Of a stretch of DNA of 64,000 bases, positions 54,761 to 64,000 are shown piece after piece (within the stretch, counting starts at the first letter, position 1; the number at the start of each line of letters is the position of its first letter). The notes under the pieces were generated by a model. That model made no database searches. It worked only from the letters and a program-made list of their open reading frames with translations, and was not told the DNA's origin. The DNA comes from Cephalopachus bancanus (Eukaryota > Chordata > Mammalia > Primates > Tarsiidae). Where the stretch lies: NCBI GenBank assembly GCA_027257055.1, contig JAPVLO010000039.1, positions 4,184,501-4,248,500 of the forward strand, written 5' to 3'. Both the position numbers and the translations under genes were made by a program.

Positions 54761-54847
54761 CAAGCTCTATTTGGGTGGAGCTTATAATACGTGAAACAGC
54801 AATGCCTAACAGATACTTCTGTGGTAAGGGAAATATCCTACATCCTT

Positions 54848-54998
54848 ACTGTACCGTGTGGTAGCTGTGAGCTCCATGTGGCCACTGGCCACTTGCAGTG
54901 GGGCTGGTATGGCTCAGGGACTGAATTTCTAATTCTAACTGATTTGAATTTAGACATAACAGCCCCATGCAGCAAGTGGCTACCATATTGGTTAGCAC
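54848..54998. mobile_element. Short hAT-like element with related ends
   Basis: 'accgtgtggtagctgtgagctccatgtggccactggccacttgcag' and the opposite end 'agcaagtggctaccatattggttagcac' share complementary ends. This resembles a common internally deleted mammalian hAT family whose name I cannot assign. Confidence 0.5.
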
Positions 54999-54999
54999 A

Positions 55000-56080
55000 G
55001 GTGTGAAAGGCGACTGCAGGCAAACCATCTGAACAAGTGGGTTGAGGTCAGATGGCAGAGCACCTTGAGTTTCATGCTACGAGTTATCTCATCCTTAGAT
55101 TATAAGATGTCACAACTCAGCTCTGGAAAGTCACTGCCAGTGGAGGAAATTAAGATATATAAAAGGGGACCCTGGTGATGAGGGGATCAGATTACCAGAG
55201 CCTAAAATTGTTCCAAAAAGCAACAATTAGAACTTGACTAGACCAAGGACAATGAGAACTGAGGAGAAGAAGATGGATGTGCGAAATAGCCCCTACACGT
55301 CACCTTGAGGAGATGTAAGTCGGGGGTTTTGTGGGAGGTGAATGTGACCAAGGTGGTGCTAAGATGCGAGACTTAATCAACACACATCTCAGTTTCTCCT
55401 GACACCAGTCACAGGAGAGACTGAAGAAGGGCTTGTGATCTGGAACACCAGAGAGAAGATGGGTATCTCTGGGGTCAAGGGCAGTGACTGCAGATGGGAG
55501 GACAGCTCCTCTGCATCTCCCAAATAGAGCCATTGCCTTGTCAGGCTCTCCTCGGGGGAAGATTTTGGTTTCATTAATTTCCCCCAAGTACTCAGAGATG
55601 AGTAGACTTGGCTTTCTGGAAGAGGAGCCCAGAAGTCTAGAGGGAGCTCCCATGGCTTCTTGGGTGTCTTGACGGTGGCTGCAAATTCTTCCAGGGAGAG
55701 GGAGGCCGATTTGACATTCCTGGCACCGTCCCTTCCTCTCACGTCCTTCTTGGCGTCGGCCGACAGGTCCCCAAGAACCCCGCATGACTGGCTTGAGAGC
55801 GGTGATTTGTTTTTGTCCTATTAGCTTCTGTAAAGGACAATAACAGATTGCTGGGCTGGAGGGATGTCCTGGGAAGAATACGGATGAGGACCTGGCTGCG
55901 TGAGGCGGGAGCAGAGAGGTCGCCACGAGCAGCTCCAGACAAAGGTCTCCTGGTGGATTTCTATTCCGGGGCAAAGGGCTAAGGAGGAAATAGAATCTCC
56001 ATCTCTTTACTCACATCTGCTAAAATAAATCTCTTTGCAGAAATGCAGTTGTTTGGGGAGTTTTCTCTTCCTGTTTAACC
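55000..56080. other. Unique DNA with an unsupported 224-codon minus ORF
   Basis: The minus-strand ORF 55300-55974 is the longest that overlaps no recognised repeat. It is rich in Pro, Ser and Arg, has no recognisable domain, and a second minus frame (55389-55742) is also open, suggesting low stop density. Not called as a gene. Confidence 0.3.
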
Positions 56081-56084
56081 TCCC

Positions 56085-56300
56085 ACCTTTTGGCACATGC
56101 AATTCTCTCTGCCAGAAAAACACGCTCTATTCTCTCCTCTGCTGGTTTCATTCACACTTTCACACATCCATGAACTAATTGATAATGGGTTGAGTCTCTA
56201 CTATGTGACTATCACTGTGTTAGAAAATGCACTATGGGGACAAGACAGGGTCCTCCACGCCCACCCCACCCGTGACATCTGGAGGGCAACCAGAAGGCTT
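56085..56300. mobile_element. L2-like fragments (weak)
   Basis: 'ccttttggcacatgcaattctctctgccag' resembles sense L2, and 'gagtctctactatgtgactatcactgtgttagaaaatgcactatgggg' resembles antisense L2/MIR3. Confidence 0.35.
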
Positions 56301-56999
56301 GGCTAGTACTCCATGAAATGCCCAAATGAAGATGCAACTGTAAATTTAGACAATGTCATTGACGGAATTACCACTATGCTTCCAGCATTCCCATTCAGGG
56401 ACAGCTGTGGAATGACCCCAGCTGGCAGAATCTTCTATGGCCCCCATCAATCATGTTTGAAACCAGACACCCAGCTTCAATGATGCAACAATCACTAAGA
56501 AAGGTTTATGAGCCAACCGGACACCCAGCATCAGAACCTTGCCTGATTTGGTTACTTTCTCCTTTATCCAGCCCTTTCAGTTTGCTCTGTGAACCCATAG
56601 GATTCACATAAAGTGGCCTGGCTCTTCCTGGCCACTCAGGCAGGTTTATTTCACTCGGGTTTGTTTCAAATGCTACTAGGGTGATCTTCATTAATTTCGT
56701 TTTCACAAGGCCCTGGTCATTCACAGTCAGCCTGTCACTGACTCAGAGAGACACAATGGACCAGGTCAGTTTCCCCTCTGATGGGCAGTTTCACCATGGT
56801 GCCTTCTCCTCAGTTGCTGCCATTCTGTGTTGCATTCATGTGTGTGATCCATTGGGATCTCTTCCTGCTTAGACTGAGAGGATGGGGTTGTGTCCATATT
56901 TCTTGCTACCATATAACCGACACCTGCACAGTGCCCTACATACAGTGGGTGCTCAATAACTTTGCTGTTGTGAACTAACGAGAGCACAGTTACAGTGCA
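56301..56999. other. Unique DNA, nothing recognised
   Basis: Only 'agtgccctacatacagtgggtgctcaataac' (56931-56961) resembles an L2/MIR tail. Confidence 0.35.
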
Positions 57000-57220
57000 G
57001 TAGACTATGATGCAACTCATTGTCTGTGAAGTCAAATGGCTCGGGCTCAAATTCTGGACCTGCCATTCACTGGCTGGGTATCTTGGGAAAATCGGTCACC
57101 CTCTCTGGGCCTCAATTTATACATCTGCAAAATGGTGTTGAGAACAGAACCTGCTCATACTGTGGAGAGGACTAAATGCAATTTTACATGGAGATGCCCA
57201 AGAAAGCACCTGCCGCTATT
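57000..57220 (+). mobile_element. MIR SINE
   Basis: 'ggctcgggctcaaattctggacctgccattcactggctgggtatcttggg' and 'ctctctgggcctcaatttatacatctgcaaaatggtg'. Confidence 0.85.
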
Positions 57221-58344
57221 GGCTTTTGTGATCACCACTCCTCCCCGAAGGTCAAACAGGACAGTTGATCATTCTCCATCCAGGAAGCATCAGAGGTCTG
57301 ATAGGTTTTGTGTACAATCAAGAGGGCCCCCTGGTCCTCATGGAACTGTTCCCTCTCTGCCCCTCAGGCAGCGGCAGAGTTAGTATCTTGCTCTATGATA
57401 CACAGAGGCCATTACCTAATTTTCTGGCCTTCTAGGGAAGTACTGAAGACTGTTTGAAGCTACGAAGCTCAAACCTGTAACATTCCCGCATGAAACTAGT
57501 CTGCTCAAAGAAAAAGGAGTTAAACGAATTGGCAACCAAAGGCATAATGTATTGGCTGTCTTGGGATACGCTCTCACATATGGCTGTGATCAGACTGAGG
57601 AAGAAATGCTGGGGAGACACTGGTCAGGTCTTTCAAACCGAACAGTCTCTGGAGAAGCTGGCAGTGAGGATGAAAAGGCTTGTTTGCCTCATTCCAGCCA
57701 AGAGGGAACCACCCTGAGGCTTACTGCCTTCCCAGGTGCTGAAGTATATCCTTCGAACACAGTTTCTCTTTTATATTAAGTGGAGCAAACCCCGGGGGTC
57801 GCTACTGTATATTTTCCCATGTGATCTTGCGGATTCAAAGCCGATTTTTGTGAATAACATTGATCCCACTCACATGTTTCCCATGAGGTAGCGATGATAG
57901 GAATATGAAATATTAAAGATTAAGTATCTAAGAGTCTTTAGGGAGGGCGGATAAAGATGCAGAGGAAAGAAGGCAGGATGGAATGACTGTTCTCTTTAGA
58001 AGGGGAGGGGTAGATTTTTAGCAGAGGTGGAGCGGGGGAAGAAGAGCTTTTGAATTAAGGGAGAAAGGTGGGTTGCAAGGCAGGACTGGAGAAAGGAGAG
58101 AGACGGGAGCAGCTGCTGAACAGGAGAGGAAATTGGGGTGAACAGATGATGTTTAGGAAGTTCGGCAATGCTGCTGGTTCCTCTCCAGCCTCCTATTTTA
58201 CTTGCGAGAACACGGACCCCCAGCACTAGAATGTTGCTGCTGGCACCTTATGGCTCCCCTTCTCCGAATGGAAGCCCCTTCTTCTGAGAGGACAGGCCTA
58301 TGCTCCCCCACCCCAGAGGCAAAGCCCAGTCAGTCACATGGGGG
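57221..58344. other. Unique DNA, nothing recognised
   Basis: No repeat or gene call. Purine-rich stretches near 58000-58120 are unremarkable. Confidence 0.35.
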
Positions 58345-58840
58345 CATGTCTTCATCCCTTTCCCTGTTGCTCTAAAGGAATACCTGAGGCTGGGTAGTGG
58401 ACAGAGAACAGAAATGTATTTTCTTACAGTTCTGGAGGCCAGTGACCTAGTCCATCCATGTTGTTACCCCAAGGCTGGGTAACATAATAAAAAGAGGTCT
58501 AGTTGGCTCGGCATTCCACAGGCTGTACAAGAAGCATGGCACCAGCAGCGTCTACTTCTGGCAAGGGTCTCATGCTGCTTACACTCTTTGGCACGGGCAG
58601 AGATCATGTGGCGAGAAAAGAGGCAAGAGAGAGGTGGGGGACATGCCAGGCTCTTGATAACCAAGTCTCCAGGGAACTAATCAGAGTGAGAACTTGGTCA
58701 CCTCCCACCCAGGGAGGGCATTGGATCTGCCCTCATGACCCAGACACCTCCTGTTAGACACCTCTTGTTAGACCCCACCTCCAACACTGGGATCAAATTT
58801 CAGCATGAGGTTTGAGGGGACAAACATTCAAGCTGTGGCA
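58345..58840 (-). mobile_element. MaLR (MST/MLT1-type) LTR, antisense, with a repeated module
   Basis: 'ggaatacctgaggctgggtag', 'aggctgtacaagaagcatggcaccagcagcgtctacttctgg', 'agtgagaacttggtcacc ... agggagggcattgg' and 'ccccacctccaacactgggatcaaatttcagcatgagg'. The 'ggctgggtaa' module appears at 58389 and again at 58473. Confidence 0.88.
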
Positions 58841-59239
58841 GGGTACAAAAACTTGGCCCCTGCCTCCAGAGGGGACTGACTTTGTGTTTTCCACAGTCCC
58901 CCGTGGGATCCTCTCAGGACTAGATTCCGGCTGAATCCACCTTCCTCGTTAGCCTCTTCCTTTTCCTCACACTTCCTCCAGTCTCCTTCTCCTGAAAGCA
59001 CTTCTGACAAATCTCCTAACAAGAACCCCCTCTTGGGCTCTGCTTCTAGGGTACCCAACCTAAGACAGGATTTTACACTGGCTTGGGACGGACCTTCCCT
59101 CCCTGTCCTCCTCTCCTGCAAATCTCAGGAATATAGACTTGGTTTTTCCACTGTTTGGGCTATAGGGATGTGCCTCTTGGGTTGTGATAATATTCTGAGA
59201 TTGGCTTTAAGGTTCAGCAAAATAGTTACATCGCTTTCA
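58841..59239. other. Unique DNA, nothing recognised
   Basis: No repeat or gene was recognised. Confidence 0.35.
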
Positions 59240-59480
59240 GTTTACAATAAAAATAACGGTAATAGCTATTACATATCAGATGCCGCAGTGCTAAGCACTG
59301 TCTTGGATGCTTGACACATGCTGTGTCGTTTAATTCTTCCCACAGCCCTGTAAAATGCCCACATTTGTCCCATGTCAGAAATGAGGAGATTGCAACTACA
59401 CACGGTAAACTGACTCACCCACAGTCATATAACATGTTAGTGGCAGAAATGGCAAACCAGGTGTTCATGATTCCAAAACC
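59240..59480 (-). mobile_element. MIR SINE, antisense
   Basis: 'tagctattacatatcagatgccgcagtgctaagcactgtcttggatgc', 'gtcagaaatgaggagattgcaac' and 'cccacagtcatataacatgttagtggcag'. Confidence 0.8.
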
Positions 59481-60799
59481 AGTTTCCTCCACACGGGGCC
59501 ACACTGGCCCCTTCTCCAGCTCAATAAGAATAAAAATCAAGCTGCCAAGTTATCATTTCAGGATGAAAACACAGAGCCCTTTGGCCCTGGTATTTCAAGC
59601 ATGTACATTTCTTTCTTCAGTCAGTGACACAGAGGTTGGCATTCACTAGAGAGTCCAGCTATGCATTGACGGAAATCCAGCTCTTACTTCCAGAAGCTCA
59701 TCTTGGAAATCTAATATCTGAGACAGATAATGTAATGGCATGTGAGTCATCCATTTCCTGGGATGCTCTAAGCTCAACATTTGTATTAAGTTAGAGAGAC
59801 AAGCACCTGGACCACATTATTTTATCTCCCCCTGCGGAACAGCCTCAAGTAAGTTAAGATTTCACATGATGACCTCGGCACTTACAGCAGATGGGGCAAG
59901 ATATGTGTTGATGGTGACAGTCTCTTTGTTGAAGACATTGCTTTTCCAAGGAAAAAAAGCCCTTAAATGTTGGTCCAAGTGATAAACTCCCTTTCAGAGT
60001 CCAGTGCTTATGGAATATTCTCTTCCATAGATGAATTTCTTATTTCTTCTTGTCATGCAATATAGATTAGATGACCCAATGTATTCCTCATTTTACCTTT
60101 GCTTCCAGAAAGTTCAGAGATCAGTTCAATGCTCAGATGAATGTAAGATCTCTCTTGGATGTCAACTCTTTTGAAATGTTTTTAAATTGTTCTGAAATAC
60201 TTTATGTCAGTTGTTTGACTGCATCAGACCACCTCAATTTTTAAAAATAGGCATAGTAGAAAACTAAGAGTAAATCAGAGATGCTACAGGGAGCATCTGG
60301 GAAAACAGAGTTCTAGAACTGAATTCATATGTGGTGGCATATTTAAGAATCATCCCCAATAGGCAGCACTCCCCTCTGTTCCACCACCACTGCCATGACT
60401 GCATGACAGGCCACCATCAACCCACCCGGATGGCTGCCACTCCTTCCTACTGGTCTGGTCTTTGGCCTTGTTTTCTTCCTCACCTCTCCTTTCATTCCAC
60501 ATTTTACAACTAAGTTAATCCTTAGGCAGTGAAATACAGTGTAATATAGAGTCAAACGCCAAATGTGCAAATGCATTTGACATTGACACATGAAGCTTTG
60601 ATGATGTTTCCCAACTGTTGGGTCCGTATGAGCTTCAAGCTCCCCCAAATCCTACTCCCTGTGATGGGGCATTTTTGTTCCCTCTTCTCCACCCTTGGCA
60701 AGGCTTTGCTGGAAAAGCATAAGATGCCCAGCTATAGGACAAAGCTTCACTTTTCTCAAAGTTTCCTGTAGGCATCTGCAACTTCATCTCTCGGCACCT
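59481..60799. other. Unique DNA, nothing recognised
   Basis: Largely AT-rich DNA with no repeat call and no coding signal. The long repeat-poor interval is itself unusual for this window. Confidence 0.35.
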
Positions 60800-61090
60800 G
60801 GGTCTTCACATGCTCAGCACCGGTGGACTTTTCACAGCACCTGGACTTGGCTGTGCTCTCTTGCCTTCCTGCCTTTGTACATGCTGTTCCAGAAACTAGA
60901 ACACCATTTCCTCCCAACTGTAGATGGAAAGCCCCTGCCTGTCCTGCAGCTCTTGACTTAGGAAACGTTTGTGGGATGCCTTCTGTAACAGGGTGGATTT
61001 GATCTTCCTTGGAGCCTTCATAGAATCCTGTGCTGCATTCTACTGCCTAGTTCATCTCAGATGGCCAATGCCTGTCTGTTGTTACTCAGT
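60800..61090 (+). mobile_element. L2 LINE 3' region
   Basis: 'cttgccttcctgcctttgtacatgctgttccagaaactagaacaccatttcctcccaac' and 'gttcatcctt'-type ending match sense L2. Confidence 0.7.
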
Positions 61091-61129
61091 TCATCCTTCA
61101 TTGGTTTATGAACCCCTCCTCTCCTCCTC

Positions 61130-61335
61130 CCCATCATTATCATCTTCATCATCACTCTTACTACATGCCAAGCACTTTAAAAGCATTACCTCACTCAAAC
61201 CCTGTCAACACTACTAGCCCCTCTAAAGAGATGAGGCGACTGAGGCATAAAAAGATACAGCCAGGGACAGAGGTCAACCAGGGAGCAAATGATAAGAAAC
61301 AGAATTCTAACTCGGATCTACTTCCACAACAGAAG
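61130..61335 (-). mobile_element. MIR SINE, antisense
   Basis: 'actacatgccaagcactttaaaagcattacctcactcaaaccctgtcaac' and 'agagatgaggcgactgaggcataaaaag'. Confidence 0.75.
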
Positions 61336-61394
61336 CAGAACATTTGATCACTCCTAATCACACTTAATCACCAAGATCCTGCCTGGTCTTCCCT

Positions 61395-61680
61395 CATCTC
61401 TATCAAGTCTCTACTCAAACTCTTCTTTCTAAAAGAAGCCTAACCAGACCAACCACCTGCACTGTGGCTACACCCAGCCTTCCCAACCCTCGATCTCTGC
61501 TCCATGTTTTCTTTCCTTTTGCCATCCCATTTATGAACTTTCAGCATCCCCGATAATCCATTGTCTGTTTATCCTGCTAGAATATAAGCACCATAAGGAC
61601 AGAGAACTATTGTGTCTACTGATGTATCCAACAGGAACACAATAAATATTTGTTGAATTATTGAATAAATGAATGACATC
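61395..61680 (+). mobile_element. L2 LINE 3' end
   Basis: 'gaagcctaaccagacc', 'tgctagaatataagcaccataaggacagagaactattgtg' and 'caataaatatttgttgaattattgaataaatgaatgac' are the L2 3' UTR signature. Confidence 0.88.
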
Positions 61681-61689
61681 ATCTACCCT

Positions 61690-62180
61690 TTCTCAGATGC
61701 CGGCACAGGAAAGAAGGCAAGAGCTTGTCCCTCAATGAAAGAGCCATGCCTCATCAATCTCATCGAGGAAGTGGTCCTAGCCTGCACTGATGTGAGTCAC
61801 TGTGTTCTCACTCCTGGAATCCCTCAGAACAGGGTGGAGGTTCTCTAAGCCTCCATCAAGACCTGAGGAACAACTTGGCTGTCAGATATCCATGCCACGT
61901 ACTCTACCCCAGCTCAGCCCCAGGAAATGTCTGTTCCCATAGCCTTCCCCACCCTCCCTCTCTCCCCCAGTGGGTCCTTCCATGAGTCCAGACTCTACCC
62001 TTGTTAGGCACGTGGCTAGGACCAGGAGCTTTCCTTGGGTACCTTATGGTGCACCCTCCCCTGGCCATGGAGTGGAAGGACCCCCTTCTGCCATGTTGCC
62101 ACCTCATACATTGAATTAAGTGGCTCTCGGGGATGGGGGAAGGTGGCTGTTTCCTTGACAGCAAATACCCAAACTGACTG
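61690..62180. other. Unique DNA, nothing recognised
   Basis: No repeat or gene was recognised. Confidence 0.35.
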
Positions 62181-62218
62181 AAACAATTAGTTTGTCTATT
62201 TTAAAACTGAATTCCAAC

Positions 62219-62232
62219 GCTTCCATGGCAAC
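62219..62232. promoter_or_regulatory. RFX-type X-box palindrome
   Basis: GCTTCCATGGCAAC matches the palindromic RFX consensus GTTNCCATGGNAAC at all but one position. It lies in a non-repetitive block (about 62185-62330) with AT-rich flanks ('aacaattagtttgtctattttaaaac', 'gttattaaaag'). Binding and function are inferred from the motif only. Confidence 0.4.
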
Positions 62233-62589
62233 CAAAGTTATTAAAAGATGTAAATTAAAGTGTTGCTCAGGAAAGATGGCTTGGCATGGAAGGTGCTTGC
62301 TTTGGGGAAAGAACAGAAAGAACTTCAAACCGAGGGCATCCCCCTTCCCAGATGCACGTTGCAATCAGCTGGAGAACTGAAAGAGCTCCAGCTATCTCCA
62401 CGGCTTCTCTTGTGCCTTTGGTTTCTTGGATTCTGTTCCTGCCTCACAGCAGAGACACCCTCGTCCTTCACAGGCCTGAGAGAGATGCGGGGCTCTGCAC
62501 TTTCTAAAAATCTTTGTGCAAATAAAACAAAACCTGAGGAGGCTGAAGAGGTAGAAGAACTGACCTTTGTGTAGTGCCAACTGTATACC

Positions 62590-62765
62590 TAATAACAATG
62601 ACGGCTGACGTGTGTTGAGAACTTACTGTGGCTTTGGCATTGTGCGAAGGGAAATGAAATCCCAGTTCATTCCCATTTCACGGATGAAGAAGTTGAGGCC
62701 CAGACAGATGGAGCAACTGAAGGAATCACATAACTAGTAAGAGATAAAACTGGATGGAGAGCCCA
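62590..62765 (-). mobile_element. MIR SINE, antisense
   Basis: 'acgtgtgttgagaacttactgtggctttggcattgtgcgaag', 'cccatttcacggatgaagaagttgaggccc'. Confidence 0.75.
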
Positions 62766-62859
62766 TATCTGTCTGAGCACATTCCATTTCCTGAATTCAT
62801 GCCAGACCAAGTGCCGGGTAAACGGGTTATCTACTTTCAACCTTCTCATACTTCCAAAT

Positions 62860-63085
62860 GGCAGTATGGTATAGGGGTAAGGGAGCTCATTCCAGAATCA
62901 GACAAATGTGAGACTGAAGCCCAGTGCCTTCATTTATTAGTTCTGGGACTTCATGGCAAAATCACTAACTCCTAGGGCCTCTGTTTACTCAGCTGTAAAA
63001 TGAGTGCTGCCCTCACTGTGTGGTAGCGAAGATGAAGTCAGTCAACACGGAGGAGGCACCTTCCCTGGCATCTGCTCAGTAGGAA
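62860..63085 (+). mobile_element. MIR SINE, nearly full length
   Basis: 'ggcagtatggtataggggtaagggagctcattccagaatcagac', 'cactaactcctagggcctctgtttactcagctgtaaaatgag'. The 5' tRNA-derived part is present. Confidence 0.88.
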
Positions 63086-63099
63086 GAGTAACTCACGCC

Positions 63100-63230
63100 T
63101 GCTGTGATGATATATTTTATCATTATTCTCTTTATAGGTGAGGACAAGAGGCTTAGAGAGGTATGTTGCCCAAGGACACACACAGCTGGATTCCGAAGTC
63201 AGGTCTCCTCCCCATGCTCATACCCTCTCT
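63100..63230 (-). mobile_element. MIR SINE fragment, antisense
   Basis: 'ttataggtgaggacaagaggcttagagaggtatgttgcccaaggacacacacagctgg'. Confidence 0.75.
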
Positions 63231-63544
63231 CCAGCAAACAATGTAATTTGTTCAAGATCTGACAGTCTGCTTATGGGTAAGCTGAGACACCCAGCATCTC
63301 CAGCCATCACATCCCCATCTGTCTCATGCCCTGGTCACTCTGCTGCTTCTGAAAAGATGGAGAGGAAGAAAGGAGCTGTCGCTTGCATGGCAATGGTTAT
63401 ATCGGCCACCTGTCTACCCAGTCGGCATGGTCTGCCAGGCACTGTGCACTGGGCTGCGTCTGGGCTCACCTCTCCCCAGCCATTCTCAAGGGAATTGGTT
63501 CTGTAAAACCACGTTTTGGCTTTAACGCAGGCAGCTGCTTCTGC

Positions 63545-63800
63545 CTTTGGCCCACGCTTGCTCATCTTTCAGGCCTCAGTTGAAATGCGCATTCCCCCAA
63601 GAGGCCTTCCTCAACCTCCTGGATGCAGTGGGAACCCTCTGAGACATGCTTCCCAAGTACCTGGCATGCCTTTCAGCTAGTTGTCATCACGTGCCTGTCC
63701 CTCTATGAGGACGCACCTGGAGTCCATGTGTCCTGTGTGCTCAGTGACCAGAATCAGGTCTGGCACATAGTAGGTGCTTGAATGAATGAATGATTACATG
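63545..63800 (+). mobile_element. L2 LINE 3' end
   Basis: 'ctcatctttcaggcctcagttgaaatgcgcattcccccaagaggccttcctcaacc' and 'ggtctggcacatagtaggtgcttgaatgaatgaatga'. Confidence 0.9.
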
Positions 63801-64000
63801 ATGGCATTATTATTGAAGGGTGTGTGACGATCAGCATACTATTCAGTCAAATCTTGATCAATCTGGGGTCTTGGTTAATACTACCACAAAGAGACATGCA
63901 TGATCCGACCCAAAGTGGAAGATGAAGAGATGCTTCCTTTACCCAGAAAGGGTCATGAAGTCGACTCCTTACCATCCCCAGTTTCTAGACACGGTTGTGT

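Overview
This is nuclear DNA from a primate, with no protein-coding gene that can be supported. Every long open reading frame falls in a repeat, a low-complexity tract or unremarkable unique DNA. The sequence reads as intergenic or intronic DNA filled with layers of mammalian transposon copies: MIR and L2, hAT-Charlie and mariner DNA transposons, MaLR/ERVL LTRs, L1 fragments and Alu elements.

The Alus point to the lineage. Old AluJ-type copies occur (about 4.9, 6.4, 9.3 and 25.5 kb), but I see no AluS or AluY. Nine other copies belong to a divergent lineage. Six of them (480, 10675, 11402, 14936, 30316 and 31777) share a one-base deletion that gives TGGCTCAGCCTG near the 5' end. The better-preserved ones also share a CCCGCGGGTTCGAGACC block and a CAATAAATCA linker. 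Several keep target-site duplications (TSDs) and CpGs, so they are fairly young. This argues against a monkey or ape. The strepsirrhine Alu hallmarks I know are also missing, so a tarsier-like primate is my best inference, not a demonstrated fact.

Layout. 0-3.5 kb: an Alu, two related internally deleted mariners in opposite orientation, a MER1-type hAT and L1 tails. 3.5-13 kb: L2, MIR, AluJ, an MLT1 LTR inside a MIR, and an Alu inside a MER20-like element. 13-16 kb: a young L1 with a 14-bp TSD inside an older L1, then an Alu inside an MLT1 LTR. 16-19 kb: a C-rich tract and an LTR carrying a 72-bp duplicated insert. 20-28 kb: LTRs, an AT-rich tract, an Alu pair and duplicated CA arrays. 28-36.5 kb: LTRs, a CCAT-type array, Alus, three L1 pieces, a near-perfect 27-bp hairpin at 31.37-31.44 kb, and an L1 inside a MaLR LTR. 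36.5-46 kb: GT and purine arrays, and an HSMAR2 copy with intact ends. 46-64 kb: mostly MaLR LTRs, MIRs and L2s, plus a full-length MARNA-type element near 49 kb.

The most notable observations are the rebuilt Pol III promoter boxes of the young Alu lineage, the miRNA-like hairpin, the related mariner pair, a possible L1 3' transduction and the 72-bp templated duplication. Family names come from recalled consensus sequences without a database search; subfamily names are tentative.
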